The position numbers and the translations under genes are program-made. From Panopea generosa (Eukaryota > Mollusca > Bivalvia > Adapedonta > Hiatellidae): 64,000 bases of DNA. The notes below the pieces were generated by a model. The model saw only the letters and a list, made by a program, of their open reading frames with translations, was not told the DNA's origin and made no database searches. Location of the stretch: NCBI GenBank assembly GCA_029582155.1, contig CM055900.1, positions 40,655,236-40,719,235 of the forward strand, given 5' to 3'. Every line of letters starts with the position of its first letter. Positions within the stretch are counted from its first letter, which is position 1. This document shows, piece by piece, positions 1-14,000 of this stretch.

Positions 1-286
1 CTGAACACCATATATTTAAGATACCTTTATCTGACTGATTGTTTAATTTCCCTAACAGTGAATGAGGTTTGACACATGAAATGAAACTGATTAGAACATT
101 CGGCCCGCTGCAGGTAACTCGTTAACTTTCTCAAACTGTCCATAAACATGTTTGTTTGCTGTGGTTCGACCCAATATTTTTCATGTTGATAGGTAAGTAG
201 CTAAATAAATTTGTTGCCAGATTGATTAATATCATTTCGATAAAAAATATAGTAAAAAATCATTAAAAAATTCAATGCTATGAAAA

Positions 287-637
287 TCAATAAAAAAGTA
301 TTTGGAGCAGATAGGTAGGAGTATGGGAAACAATAGAACAGCCTCGCTCAAAATATTGGATCAAGCTCCACTTGAACCTACAACCTATATGGTGAAAGTT
401 GAGTGAACATAGATCACACAGACAGCAATCACTTACAGATGAGTCATCATTACTTAAATCCGGATGAAAAACATGACCATAAATAAAATTTGCTTTTGTT
501 ATTAGCAGAAAAAGTTTAAAGAATGCAACTCCCAAGCTTCTGGGTGTCATGAGTAGCCATTGATTATGGTCAAACACAAATGAAGACCTGGTGGCATTAT
601 CAGAGATATCAACCTCTGAAGTGTCATTAATGAACAT
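287..637 (-). CDS. weak exon candidate, unknown product
   Basis: A minus-strand frame starts at 637 (MFINDTSEVDIS) and stays open to 287. A good donor (TCT|GTAAGT, exon edge 437) would end a 67-codon exon whose sequence looks protein-like, with a hydrophobic stretch LGVAFFKLFLLI that could be a membrane segment. I do not recognise it. No partner exon lies in the remaining 286 bases, so it may be chance. Confidence 0.25.
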   Translation of the reverse strand: MFINDTSEVDISDNATRSSFVFDHNQWLLMTPRSLGVAFFKLFLLITKANFIYGHVFHPDLSNDDSSVSDCCLCDLCSLNFHHIGCRFKWSLIQYFERGCSIVSHTPTYLLQILFY

Positions 638-1651
638 TACTGGGTTTTATATCTCTACAATTGTATATTGATTTAAGGAAGGTATGTGCTATACCAGCCA
701 ATCTGTGATATAAGAGAATAATAAGGCAACACGTGTTAAACAATGTACAAAATAGACTGTCTATAGAGGGAACGAGAAGGCAACATGTGGTAATGCTCAC
801 AAGTCACAACCTATTTGTTTTCAGATCAACAAGGATTGTTTACATGCCACCCAGTAAACAAACCTGACTGATATTCTATTAATAAAAAACAGCCGTCCTC
901 ACATTATCTAGAAATGTGACCTAAACAACTGAAGTAATCAAGAAGGGGAGACCCGCACAAGTGTACTTATCAAAACCATTGTTTTTATTGTTTATCTGTT
1001 GTACTAATTATCTTTATCTAGGTATTTTTGCCTGGTAATAAGCCAATTAGGAGAAAATAAAATTGAGGCTTCAATGAAACGCTATTCTATCTACACATAA
1101 AAAATATGAAAATAGAACAGTGTTACGTTGATATCAATTGACACTGTAGGCTCTTTACACGAATTGAAATGACGTGTTTACAAAATGTTTTAATAATTAA
1201 ATATATCCTGGTATAAACTCCATTTTCTATAACAATCTATTTGATCCTTGCTTTTGGACCATGTCATTCTAATTAAGATACAGTGTTATTAAAAATGAAC
1301 TTGATGAGAGACAAACAATGTACACATCACAATTAAATAACTTCTACATTTATTAATTGAACATTTTAATGACAATTGAGTGATTTAACAAATGAGACTG
1401 GAAATGAGTTATTTACTTAATAAGGTACTTAATTTCACAAAGAGTTGATTTTTTTTCTTTGATCTTACAATCAAACTTCTTAAACAAGCCTTTATTGCAG
1501 CAGAAGAAAATAGCAAGCTTACAGAGAAAAATTGTTTGTTTCAGTGACATTTGATTTTTATTTCATCGAGTTAACATGACAGTTTCTGTGTTCTCAAGTT
1601 GAACTTATTTGATATTTAACTGAACCACAATAATTTTTATTTTATGATTGA
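638..1651. other. AT-rich stretch, no feature seen
   Basis: No open frame, RNA gene or repeat that I can support. It lies downstream of par-6. Confidence 0.5.
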
Positions 1652-1878
1652 AAACAGTGAAATTATGATTCATAATATCACTATATTAAACATGAAATTA
1701 TGATTTATAATTTCACTATATTAACGAGAAATTATGATTTATAATTTCACTATATAAAACAGTGAAATTGTGATTTATATCTTCACTATATTAAACAGTG
1801 AAATTGTGATTTATAATTTCACTATATAAAACAGTGAAATTGTGATTTATAACTTCTCTATATTAAACAGTGAAATTA
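1652..1878. repeat. hairpin-forming tandem array, about seven 35-38-bp copies
   Basis: Each unit carries GTGAAATTATgatttATAATTTCAC or a close variant, a 9-10-bp inverted repeat around a GATTT loop, joined by TATATTAAACA or TATATAAAACA. Later copies have GTGAAATTGT, and some right arms decay. Confidence 0.85.
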
Positions 1879-3598
1879 CCTAAAATATTTTGATTTGAAT
1901 TCTCAATAAATCACAAAGCATAAAATAGAATAAGTTGATATTATAATATCATCTGTTATTTCTATTCATATTAAACTGCTCAAAATGGAAGCCCTGGAAT
2001 CATTAAAACTGTGTGTAGGAAATAACAAACCATTGAATCATAATTTATTAAAATATAGTTTAAAAAATAAAATATTTATGTAAATAAGAATGAAAATTTC
2101 TGTAAGAAATGTCAATTCTCTAGTCTGTTTAAAACAGATAAACAATTCTTAATTCACACTTCCTGTACATCTATAATTTTGTATTGCATTAAAATTTCAA
2201 TTCCTGAAAACAACAGCATTGTCAAAATCTATAAAAATCATATTATTCAATATACAATATACTGTTCCGAACATCTAGAACTGCATTATGTAAATAAGTA
2301 TTTTGATTTTCTTTTCAGAACGGAAACAAGTTTGTTCTGGTTCTAATTGATAAAATGAAGTGTTAATTTGGCATTCTAACCAAACCTTAGAATTTTGTGC
2401 TTTAATGAAAAAAAAACTAAATATAGACACAATCCACTACGTTCAACCAAATTTTTATAGGAGAGTCAATATAACATATCAATATGATTAATACACGGTT
2501 AAAACTTCATGAATCTCAAAGCAGCAGATTAAACTGCACAATACAATAAAATATTTCTAAAGTGTAGAGTTGTTATAAAAAAATATTTTGCATTTAACTT
2601 GTAATACAGTGTCAAAAACATTTGAAGAAAAAAATTCAGATTCTATTGATAAAATGCCTCAGCAAGGCTAATAAACTAGAGTATGATGTTTATATTTTCA
2701 AATACTTACAGTAAAGAAAATATCATTAGTCAATCTTTTGGTCAATTTTATGTTAAGTATTAACGAAATATATACCAAATAACATGAATGAGGGACTATT
2801 TAATGTGAAAACATTCAAAACCATTAACTTTCTAGAAAAAATACACACAACGAAAATCATTCATCTGCAGCAAATTCAGAAAGCTAACCTTCATATCAAT
2901 ACTTGTGAACTGTTTTCTTTACATGAATCACATGTATCATGGTGACATGTTGACATAATGCATAGATCCACAATATTGTCATAGGTAGAAATCATTTGAT
3001 TGGCTTTGACAGGGCTTGAAATTTCTCATAAAATCTATTCATCCTCCATTTTCAACATTTTTAATTCAATGCTTAAAATCAAAGAAATATTAAGGTCAGT
3101 TTCTTAAATCTTACTTGTCGTGACCAAATATTCACTCATGGTGCGCGGAAAGTGGAATTTACCTTCCCTGTTTGATAAGCATTCTCCAATACAACAAAGG
3201 AGGTAAAAATTATACTGCCATTTCATTGATTCTTTGATCAATCCTAAATCTGCAGACCAAGTGTATGGAATGTAGGAAAATGTACATGCTCACCATGTAC
3301 TTCATATTGTTAACTAATTTATGTACTGGCGCTTTAGTAATAAAGTACTAATGTATAAAAACACTATTTGGCTAATCTTACAAACTAAACCACACTGACC
3401 GAGTGGAAGACAATATCTTACAGGCACCATTTCAGCAGAGTACCTGATTTTCATGAGGTATACATTGGGTCAAGAAATAATAATGAAATTATCGAACGTA
3501 TTAATTTTTTTTTTTTGGTAATTAAAGTTGTGTGTTTCCCAGTAGTTTTTTATTAAGATATCAAATTTGATTATATTATCAAAGTTTATATCTCAAAT
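1879..3598. other. AT-rich stretch, no feature seen
   Basis: No supported gene or repeat. Several short A/T runs only. Confidence 0.5.
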
Positions 3599-3610
3599 AA
3601 AACTCCGTGG

Positions 3611-3903
3611 ATTGATTGATTGATTATTAAGCGACATTTTTATGCCATTGAGGGCTATCAGACGATCAGTTAACCTAACCGTTTTTTCCTGGAATCCTAA
3701 AAGGTTAACCAGTACTCGAGCATACCCCATCACTACAAGTAACTGATGACTTTCCTACTTGAATCAGCGGTGAGAGATGAATGATGAGACGCAATGTCGT
3801 ATATCAACTATCACAGAGATTGTGACTAAGCAGGTATTCAAACTCACAACCCCTGGACTGATAGTCAGACGCGCTAACGACTGAGCTAATCAGGCTCGGC
3901 AGA
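3611..3903 (-). mobile_element. tRNA-headed SINE, copy 1
   Basis: Read from the right, it starts GAGCCTGATTAGCTCAGTCG (A box) and has GTTTGAATACC-like B-box sequence about 45 bases on. It ends at the left in (TCAA)n. Flanking target duplication: AAAACTCCGTGG (3599-3610) and AAAACTCCATGG (3904-3915). Same family as copies at 10541 and 29356. Confidence 0.85.
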
Positions 3904-3915
3904 AAAACTCCATGG

Positions 3916-4439
3916 AAGAAACAACAGTAATCTTTATTCTTCCCAATATGTTGGTATGATACCATTTCAAGAAAAATATCAAAATTAGGATTAATTTTTA
4001 ATCCACGATCATTTCTTACACGTATCTTTTACAGTAATCCTCATCACCATATTGCTTATTCTTTAAAAAAATTAAATACATTGTATAAAACTTGCAACTT
4101 ACCCTAGCCTGGCCCTACAAGCATGATTTTGCAAATATAAAATACAGTACTTTAAGAAAAGCTCTTATTCATAGTTTCACTCCAGACAAAATGAACCAAG
4201 CAAGGTAAGACTTTTTTTTATTTGTAAGTTTATTGATGTTTATCCAAAAGTGATTGGATGGATGGTCAGAATATTTTTCTTTAGAAAATTCCGTAAAAAA
4301 CAGGAGAATAAAAGAAATTTAGAAGTGTGAGATGTTAATCCCCATTACTACGACTTTTTGGTGTACAATTTTGGTTGTCAAGGAAGTCTGCAGTGTTTTT
4401 CCTTTTTCCCCATTTTAAATTAGAGCCAGAATAATCAAA

Positions 4440-4470
<31 letters not shown>

Positions 4471-5880
4471 GAATGATAATACTATTACCAGTAATTTTTT
4501 TTGTTCACAGATAGAATAAATAGATGATAGTTTCCAGTAACTAACAAATAAAGAAGTCTGGCATAAGGATAAAATAACAATAGGCAAGTACAACTACATG
4601 TAAGCAAAAGTTAGATCAAATGAGTTTCATAAGCAAATTAGGCTGCCTACATTAATGCTCCCTTTCGCGATTAAAAATTGATCCCATAAAGCAAATGCAC
4701 ATATTTATTAGAACATGTACCATAAAAATTCTTATAATAGAGTAAGATGATGAAAGCCAAGGGTGAAAGATGATTCTACCGTTTACCGCCAGTGCATTGT
4801 ACTTGATTAAACATTCTTGGTGATAAGATTCAGGAAGAAGTGAATTTGTTATCATACCGGTGTTTAAAAGCAAAAGTTGCAAGCTTGCATAAAATGTAGC
4901 TCAAATGAAGAAAAACATAGTTATTTCCTCTGAGTACTATATATAATTTGATCTAGTCATTCATTTTCCTTGGTTTTTATCCTTGTATCTGTAAACAAGA
5001 AAATGTTCAAAATTGTGTATTTCTATTGTCATTACAATCTTTTGCATCATTCGTACAGCATTTATTGCTCAATAAACTCATACTTCATCCAGAATGTATC
5101 CAATGTAAATCAGATAATATAATGAGGTAACTTAAAAAAATGTGTTCCTGGTACACAGAAGCGAAGCCTCTCCACCAATAAGAATTTGTTTACCAAATAT
5201 CAAATTGAAAAAGGGTAATAACTCCTGTAACAAACACTGACAAATATCAAGCTTTATCTGGATTTTGTAATTATACAGTTACACACCAATTATTAATTAA
5301 ATACATAGACCTCTTCATATGTTAATGATCAAAAACCAATTAATGACGGACTGACTAGGTAATACTTAATGCCCAATCACCATTTTTTGAAAGGTGGAGC
5401 AAAAAAATAATTCTAATGCATTATAATGATTATACTGATAAGATACAAGGATAACAAACAAGGAAGCCAAATACTCAGAGTTACATTTGGTATGTTTTAT
5501 GTTTATGGTGGTAATTCAAATGTTAATCTCATAATTTTTGGCAAGTTTGCTTTTTGTGCTTATAAGGTGATAAGCATACATAATTTGTTTTTTTAAGGTG
5601 GTCGGGTTTCACTTTGATATTATTATAAGTGATTATCAGAACTTTTATGGTAAACTAAGAAAAAAATTGGGAATGTTTATTTTGTTTTTTGCTTACCAGC
5701 TAAACAAATTTTATATATAAAGTCATTGCAAACATGACCATGCATACATCTATGTATGGAAGTTATAGAAAAATATAACAGACTAAAAACATGGTAAATT
5801 CGTAGATCCCCTTCCTAAAAATTTAAACATTGCTTTCTTTAAGGGGCCACAATTTGGGTTTGTGTCTTGATCCGTGTAAA
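3916..5880. other. 3' flank of par-6, with a poly(A) run
   Basis: Contains an A-rich run at 4437-4470 and probably the 3' UTR of par-6 at the right end. No other gene is supported; the short frames here have no recognisable content. Confidence 0.5.
5676..5681 (-). terminator. candidate poly(A) signal of par-6
   Basis: AATAAA on the minus strand, about 200 bp past the par-6 stop codon. It is a plausible cleavage signal. Others occur further left in this AT-rich DNA, so the true 3' end is not fixed. Confidence 0.3.
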
Positions 5881-6734
5881 TTACAATGTGACGACCGGTC
5901 CATCCTTATCCTGCTTTGTGACCCCTTCGTCATATTTTTGCTTTTCACTCCCATTACTTCTTCCACTGTCATTGTTTCTGTTGCTTCTATCAAGTTTTTC
6001 GCCATTACGGTTTTTATCCAACTTTTCACTTTTTTCACTCAACCGACTTTTTTCAGACTTTTCACTTCTATCACTCTTGTCACTTTTGGAACTTTTATTT
6101 AAGTAATCCTGCACCTCATCTTCATCATCTTGTTCTGCAATGAGGTCACTGTCATAAGACTTTGATGACTGTCTAGAATGCCCAGAGGCAGACGATAAAT
6201 GTGAACCATGTGACATTTGTGAATATCGCCCCACTCCTCCGCGCTGAGGGGCCAATGTCAACCTCTGGTTGACAGGTTTCACTGTAATAATCAAGTTAGA
6301 ACTATTCGCTACCATCATGTCTGTTACCTGATCAAGTGTCTTACCACAAACTTCTATACCGTTCACCTCTAAAACTTCATCATTCACAGCAAGAAGGCCT
6401 GTACTCTCCGCTAGACCACCAGGTACCAAACGAGAAATAAAAATGCCAGGCACTTTCTCCAAACCCTGGGGGGTAACTCGCACACTTGTGCCATCTCTAA
6501 TGTAAAATCCAAGCGGTTTATCGGAACCGTTTTTCATCAGTTTCACTCTCCGATGTTGCTCTGGGACGATATCAACATCAATAATTGCAGAAACCCTTCG
6601 AAAGTCTTCAGGCATCCCTATTTGAAATCGTGACCTTGGGGCATTTGGTGAATCACTACTCAATAGTTTTGTTAGAGGCTTGCGTTTTTTAACATTCAGC
6701 GTTCCATAGCCATTTATCTCTGCATAGTTATCAC
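5881..6734 (-). CDS. par-6: par-6 coding exon 3 (semi-CRIB, PDZ, C-tail)
   Basis: The acceptor is TTTTAAG right of 6734, and the exon joins exon 2 in phase 1. It carries the linker with basic KKRKP, the semi-CRIB, the PDZ domain and a tail with repeated [13 protein letters not shown]-type Ser/Lys/Asp runs, then the terminal VVTL and a TAA at 5881-5883. Semi-CRIB and PDZ on a single exon make this the most reliable gene segment in the left third of the window. Confidence 0.97.
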
Positions 6735-7982
6735 CTTAAAATTCAAACAAAAAATATTAATAATAGTTTGTCATCAGCAAGTTTCAGTGGAAATGTAAAA
6801 AGAGTCATGTGTTAGTTGTGGTGTAGACCTAAATTGTATATCGAGAGTCTTACACGGGTGCTCATTTATTATTGAATTTATCAAATAAATTTTGCCAATC
6901 AGTTTTATAAATTAATTATTAAACTGAGCATGAATGTAAGACTCTTTTTATTACATAACTCAGGAAAACGATATATTAACCATTTATTTAACAGACCACC
7001 TCTATAAGGAACAAGAAAACTTATCAACCACATTAGTTTCCATCAGTTGTCATATGACGCAACGTCTCAAAATAACATTATTTTGCCATGACAAATTGAC
7101 ATCATTAACATAATTATATTCGAGCAAATCGGAAAGATGGAAAGTAGTTAGACTCTTTGGTTTAATACATATGAGAGCCGAATCATACGGAGAAAGAGCC
7201 AACAGAAGTGATATTACATTAGGGCAATATCAAAAATATGTTATTACATTCCTGCACCGTGAATTACCGGTATGTGATAAATACCATGTATCATATGAGC
7301 ACCACATTGGTGAACATCTCACTCACCTGCCAATTTTCCAATTCTGATAATTTTTCAAGAAGACATGAAATCATGACCAACGTGTGATCAGGAAGTTATT
7401 AGTCATTAACTGGACATTATGAATACCAATTATGAGGTATGTTTATAACTGGTAAAAATGAATTAAGATATAGGTATGGATACATTGTATAGTATGACAT
7501 TCCTCGAATGTTAGGGCCATCTGGCACGGCAACACCATGGGAGTAATGAGATGATTAATCAATTTAAAAAAATGTGCCTCAAATATGGACCAGCCGGTGT
7601 TTGAGGTATGAAGAGCAGGACTAACAGTCACGCTCACCCTACTGATGGACAAGTAATATATAAAGACTTAAGCTGCCATTTGTACAGGACAAGTTAACAT
7701 TAGAAAATTTAACAATGCAAAACATAACAAAAGATCTTAATAATTTTGTCCATGAATAAATTCATTTTTAAAGAAAATATTACAGAAAAGGTTTATAAAC
7801 AAAAATATTTCATGAAAAGCACGCTCGAGTAATATAAACTAATAAAGAAATGAAAATATTATTATTGTAAAACAAAGTGGGTGGGAAATATCAATTAAAA
7901 ACTTTTTGAACAGCAACTGTAAATTCATTATATACACTTGGTATAAAGTTGTGTTGAAACACGCTTTATCTGGATATAGCCA

Positions 7983-8020
<38 letters not shown>

Positions 8021-11000
8021 TTAAAAGTCTGTAATGTTTTATTAATAAAAGGATGGTATCTTGTACAACACACCAGTATCAAGATGTATGACCATGTCTC
8101 AAGGTCAGGTCTCAGGACAAGTAAATTCAAGTAAAATATTGCCCAGATAAGTACATTAGAAAGCTAATATCATTCCGTGAAGCCAAACAAAATATCAGAT
8201 TTTAATTTTCAGCTTCACTGTGATTATATATCCTCTTGGTTTATAATTTGACCTCCATCATAAAAGAAAAAGGAAAAAACATGCACAGGACACAATTTGT
8301 TTTCCTTAGTTTATGAAAAGACACTAGTTCCTGCACAAGTTTTTGCTGTTTGACTGTAACCCTGTTTTGTTCATCGTCAGCTTGTAAACAATGAGGATCA
8401 GGTTTACAACTGTGACAATACACAAAACAGGAAGTAGACCTTCATGTAAACAACTTTGTACCTTGTTGCTAATTGTCAGATGAAAACTGTTGAATAATAA
8501 GGCAGTGTATCAAATAAATTTACAATACATGTACCAGTAAATGTTTTAAGATTAACATAGCGTTTAAAATGAATATAAAGCATCTAGTTATCATTTGTAA
8601 TTAAAATCAAAATTATTTAGAATCTTAAATCTTCCATAATGTAACAAAATAGGATATTCTTATAGGATAAATGGAGTTCCCTTTCTAAATATAAACATGA
8701 CACAAGCACTGCTTGATGACCTTCACCTTGTCATTCGGACTATTTTTCAGATGAACACCATGTAACCAATATATATGACAGATCAAATTGAAATCACATG
8801 TTAATTTTTAGAGGGGAAATTATTTTGAACCTGGACACGTAGGCCAAGTTAGGAAATCTTTTTTTCAATATATATGATTTTGGTATGTTTCAATAGTTTT
8901 TCTCCGCTTTGGCAATCAGGGCTCAGTGAGCATATCTAAGAATGGTTTATTGGAAACGTATAAAATTTTGAGAAAAAACAAAACTCAGTGTATATGTACG
9001 TGCATCTTCTGGTAACCAGACAAAAGCCCCTTGGTAAAAAAAATGTGCACATTAGCAAAAGCTTTTGTCCAGACCACCATGTAAATTTCACCAATGGGGC
9101 TTTCCTCCACCTAAAATCTACCAAGAAGCTTTTGTCCTAAATTCGCATCTTCAGTGTACGCATATTTCTACAGTTGGTGTAACAATGTGATTGCTATCAC
9201 ATAGCAGGAACATTTATTAGTCCAATCAGTTACAAGTAAAAACAAACCACTTTATACAGTGCAGGGTGGGATCCAAAACATGCATAATGGGTTTTATTTG
9301 AGTATAGCCCACTTGACATGCTTCAGGTCTAGGGATCCCAAACATTCCTGATGGGTACTGGTTTGAGTATAACATACAGAGCACAGACAGTCACTTGGCC
9401 TTATTATCCTGCTGTCTGTATGTCACTAGTAAGAAATGCTGGTTACCCTGATGCCCCTGTGTAATTGGTAAGAATGGCCTTTTTCTACTACAATATTTCA
9501 GTGTGCCAATGCAGACACAACCATAGCAGAAATCAGAAAGGTTGTTAAAATGAATCTTTACACCGTAAAAACATTCCAATAAAACTGTCAAACTAAAGGT
9601 GTATCCAAGATTTAGAATTATAATCAATATCAAAAGTTGCAAAACAAACAGAACTTAGCTCCCCTACTGCTTTGCTGGAACAGAGCACTAGAATTTATCT
9701 GTTTATGGCTTTTTGATGGCTTCAACTTGAGATAGCACACTGTGTGGTCTTAATGAACCCAAAGTAATCAAATGAAGTTAATGTACATGATCAATGAGTC
9801 ACTGAGACACAAATTTACACAGTCTGCATACATAACAGAATTTCCCTGTCAATTTGATTCACCATGATGTGCATTTAAAAACAAGTTTGCACCTAAAATA
9901 TAATCACAATTAAATTGTATTTGCTCAGCAGTACATTTGTGAACATTTCATGTCTATGTATGACTGCAATAGGAGGAACAATAAGGTCTTTATGTGATGA
10001 CATGGAGGTCTTATCTGACTTACTATATATGCACTGATGCAAGATAGTGCCAACAAAGTAACGCACAGAAAAAATAAAAATGGACACTGACCCCTATACC
10101 TCTGCTAATATCCTCATTTATCATATTTTTACCTTTAACAACAATGGGCCAGAATGAATTAGATGATAAATCAGAATAATTCAACAGAACTTTTCAACAC
10201 AAACGATGGTGATGGAAAAATACAGTTACATCTGCTGAGTTTGTTCAGCACCCATTACAATGTATATATAAATACTCAAGTGCAGATTGACAGCCTGCAA
10301 TTTTGTGGTTGACCGGGCAGCCAACATTTGGATTTCTTTGTGCTATTGAGGATAAATACGGGCCCAAGGTGCAAAGGTACTGCCTACATCTAATATTGTA
10401 TATGGACATGTAAATTGTATATTGAGATAAAACTAGAAACATGGATGACCCCACTATAAATTAGTAAATATACCAAATATTAAGTTGAAAATGGGCCACA
10501 ACTCCTGTAAGATCCAATTTGACAAGCAGATGCAGACAACTGATTGATTGATTGAATATTTAGCGCCATTTTTATGCCATCGAGAGCTAACAGACGATCA
10601 GTTAACCTAACCACTGTTTCCTGGGATTAACAAGTACTCGAACACACCCCATCTCCGCAAGTAACTGATAACTTTCCCACTTGAATCAGTGGTGAGAGAC
10701 GAACGATAATGACACACAATGTCGGAAATCAATCATCACGGAGACTGTTGCCAGGCGGGGGATTCAAACTCACGACCCCTGGATTGATAGTCAGACGCGT
10801 AACAAACTGAGCTAATCGGGCCTGGCAGGTGCAGACAAAGGATACAAGTATGAACACAAAGGTGTATAATTAATGCCCTATTGCCATTCTTCCAATGGCA
10901 GCAACATAAATACAAGATAGACATGTTATCTGCTCCTGGAATTTACAATTTTTGGTCACCAAGTTATTACCTTTCTTTTGCACTAATATCCTCATTACTG

Positions 11001-14000
11001 GTTTAGCTGTTGACAGGGCCAGGTTAAAATTTTCATCATTATTGATCGGTAGAAGGTCTCCGTGGATGTCCGTGTATGTGATAATGAAGGGAATCTCCTT
11101 CAGGTAATGTAGATTGGTAACAATATCACGGAATGGTTCAAACTTCTGTATTTTGCTTCGATCAACCGAAAATCTTCGGAACTCTGCATCAAACTGTAAA
11201 GATAATAAGATTTATAATATCATACTGGTCAAAATTTTAATATTCTTTGAAAACCGAAGTCCCCCCCCCCCCCCCCCCCCCCCCCAACAGATGATGACAA
11301 ACCTTAATTAAGCAGTAACCATGAACATAGTTTAAGGAGGTGGATTCTACACAGGCGAGTAGGAACAAGCATTGAAAAACTTTGTGAAATAATGTGAAAC
11401 CTGTATTTTTCTAATTAATGAAACATTGTGAAATGTCAGAACTACTTAAATTAACACTTGAAGTCTTACTGCATACATGTGGATCTTTTCATCTCTGATG
11501 CCATTTATGTAAATAGAATTAATTGCTATCTATACAAATATAAATAAAACCCTGCAATAAACCAGAATGACATCTTGCATGGGTGCACACCACCTGGTCA
11601 GTTTCCTGAGTGATTTATGACACTATAAAGTTTGGATAGGGGCCAAGATTGACATATCAGCCAATAGTATACATAATTTATCTTTACAAGCAACTCCTCA
11701 AGTCTACTGGTAATCCTTTCAAAGAAGTAAAAATTGGAGACCATGTACATAAAATATTATTTTAGTGAAGATGTGAACATTTTGTTGCCGTTATTTATTT
11801 GTAAAATAGAAAGTTATATCATTAGAAAGACTTGAAATAACTTTAGAAATCTTGCTACATACAAGTATATTTTATTAAATTATTGCAATGTCTTTTTCTT
11901 GGTTTTATCACACCTCTTTTAATCTTATTTTTTTCATTTTCATTACAATTAATAAAATTTTTATACAATTTATTACATCTTTCTTAGCTTTCTCTTAACT
12001 AAAAGTAAAAACATTTGCTCTTGGAAAATATTGCTATATATTAGGTTTGTTAAACAAAACTTGTGTTGAAGTAAAGTTTGTTCTCCTTCAATAACTTTGT
12101 AGTTCAAGGATTTTGTTGTGGGTAAGACTTTAAGCTCACCTCTCATTAAGACTTGTCAGTATACAACTTGGAATGGAGTCATATGCAGGGACTGCTGCAG
12201 CAGTGAAGTTATTTAACCTTGATCCTAAAAGCTCAGTGTCAGAACTGGCATGTCAAAAGTCAGATTTACCAAATATTTGACTTCTTTCTTCATAAACTTA
12301 TGCAGGTACTTGTATTTATATATATATATTACATTATTAACAAACATAAAACGTTGAGCTTTTTTTTAAAAATAATATTAAGAACTATGTGAAAAATTGC
12401 ATAATATACAGACTGCTGCATTCGCCAAGTAGCGATATAGACAGCTTTGAAGTCAATTTCAAACAAAATATCTGCCCATATAATTATATTGAATGGCAGA
12501 CAGCTTATTCTGAAATAATTTACCTCACACTTTTATTTGCAGCAAGTGCAGAGCTATACTTGCTATTAATACCTACTTATTGATTTATATATTTCACATA
12601 TTTACTGAAGTAGAATGTCTACCTTGTGAATAATGATATCAAAACCATTTTATTGTAAGGATTTGATTGGAATGTTGTTTGTTTGTTTTCCCACTTAAAG
12701 GGAATTTATCTGGATTTTTCAAACTTTTAAAATTGCCTACAAATTTTTTTTTTCCAACATAATTTTTTTTATTAGCATGCCTAAATATATACTCACTGTC
12801 AGACCCCATATTGCCATAAGGATATCTATTTAAACGTGCAAAAATAGTATATTAACAAGAGTTGTTGGCTCACCCCTGAGTGTTTAAGTCGAAAAAGGGC
12901 CATAACTGTGCCAAAATGCAATCCAGAGTATTGGTTCTTGTCTGTGATGATGGTGAACACACATGCGAAATTTCATTCACATCCAATGAGTGGTTGCATA
13001 GATATTTTTAACTTAAATGCAAAAGTTTAACCTGGGTGTCTACAGACAACGATAACGATGATGAGCCGGCCCGGCGAGCTAAAAAGGGGTTTCCTAACTC
13101 GGGCTACCCGCCTAGGTAGACTGAAATAGATTTTCCGCTATAAAGTGCAACATAGTTTGTGACGTATTAAATGAGTCATATGATTTCATTTGGACTTTAA
13201 TTTGATCCATTATACACTACGGTGGATCCAGGATTTCAGTTTAGAGGGGCGCAACACAAGAGACTTTACTTTAATTAATACGACGCATTGAGTGAAGTCA
13301 ACTTCACTTTTTAATACCTTGAGCACGAATTAATGTGAAGTTTCCGCACAACAAACCATTTGATAAGTCTTAAGATTTTGTTCAAACAAGGAAGACAACT
13401 ATAAGCGTTGCATACAGTCTGTATGAATTTTAATATATGGAATACTTGCAGAGTTCTTGTGGTGACCGTAATGGAATACTGTATCAGTGCTCCAGATAAG
13501 CTGCATATTTCACTTAAATTAATTCAAGGAAGACACAAACAGTTTTGTTTTTAAGCATACACGTTAATAATTTTCCTTTCACGCAATTATTGGTAATTTT
13601 CCTTTCACGCAATTATTGGTAATATAAACAGCTGTTTTACATTTCCTGTATATCAATAAATAGAAAACAGCCAGATAAACCAGTTCCCAGTTGTCACGGT
13701 TTGTATCTCACAAGCAGCAGAGTGAAAGTAGAGACAAGTACCAGTTTATTCAATCTTCTCATACATGCATATTATTCGTAGGTAGTAATGAAAGCATTTA
13801 GATGAACAATATCACACACAAAGTGAGAACAAAAAATTCAGCTTACGAAGGAAAAACATTCTAACTCAAATCAAAGTACAATTTTAAGTTACTTTTTGCC
13901 CCCACCACAAATTTCTTTGATATTTAGTTTTACAACAATATTATTTAATATTGTCATCAATGAATAAGACCAGAAATTTGGAGTTGCAGGCAGCTGCATA

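Larger units (their letters stand above)
6735..10970 (-). other. par-6 intron 2
   Basis: A 4.2-kb intron between the PB1 exon and the PDZ exon. It holds a (TA)n run at 7986-8015 and a SINE (10541-10826). The rest shows no gene. At 9010-9125 an imperfect inverted repeat (CAAAAGCCCCTTGGT with ACCAATGGGGCTTTC) hints at another small element. Confidence 0.7.

Noticed and set aside
5823-6106. Overlapping open frames on both strands near the par-6 stop
   Set aside because: They are shadows of the Ser/Lys-rich tail of par-6 exon 3.
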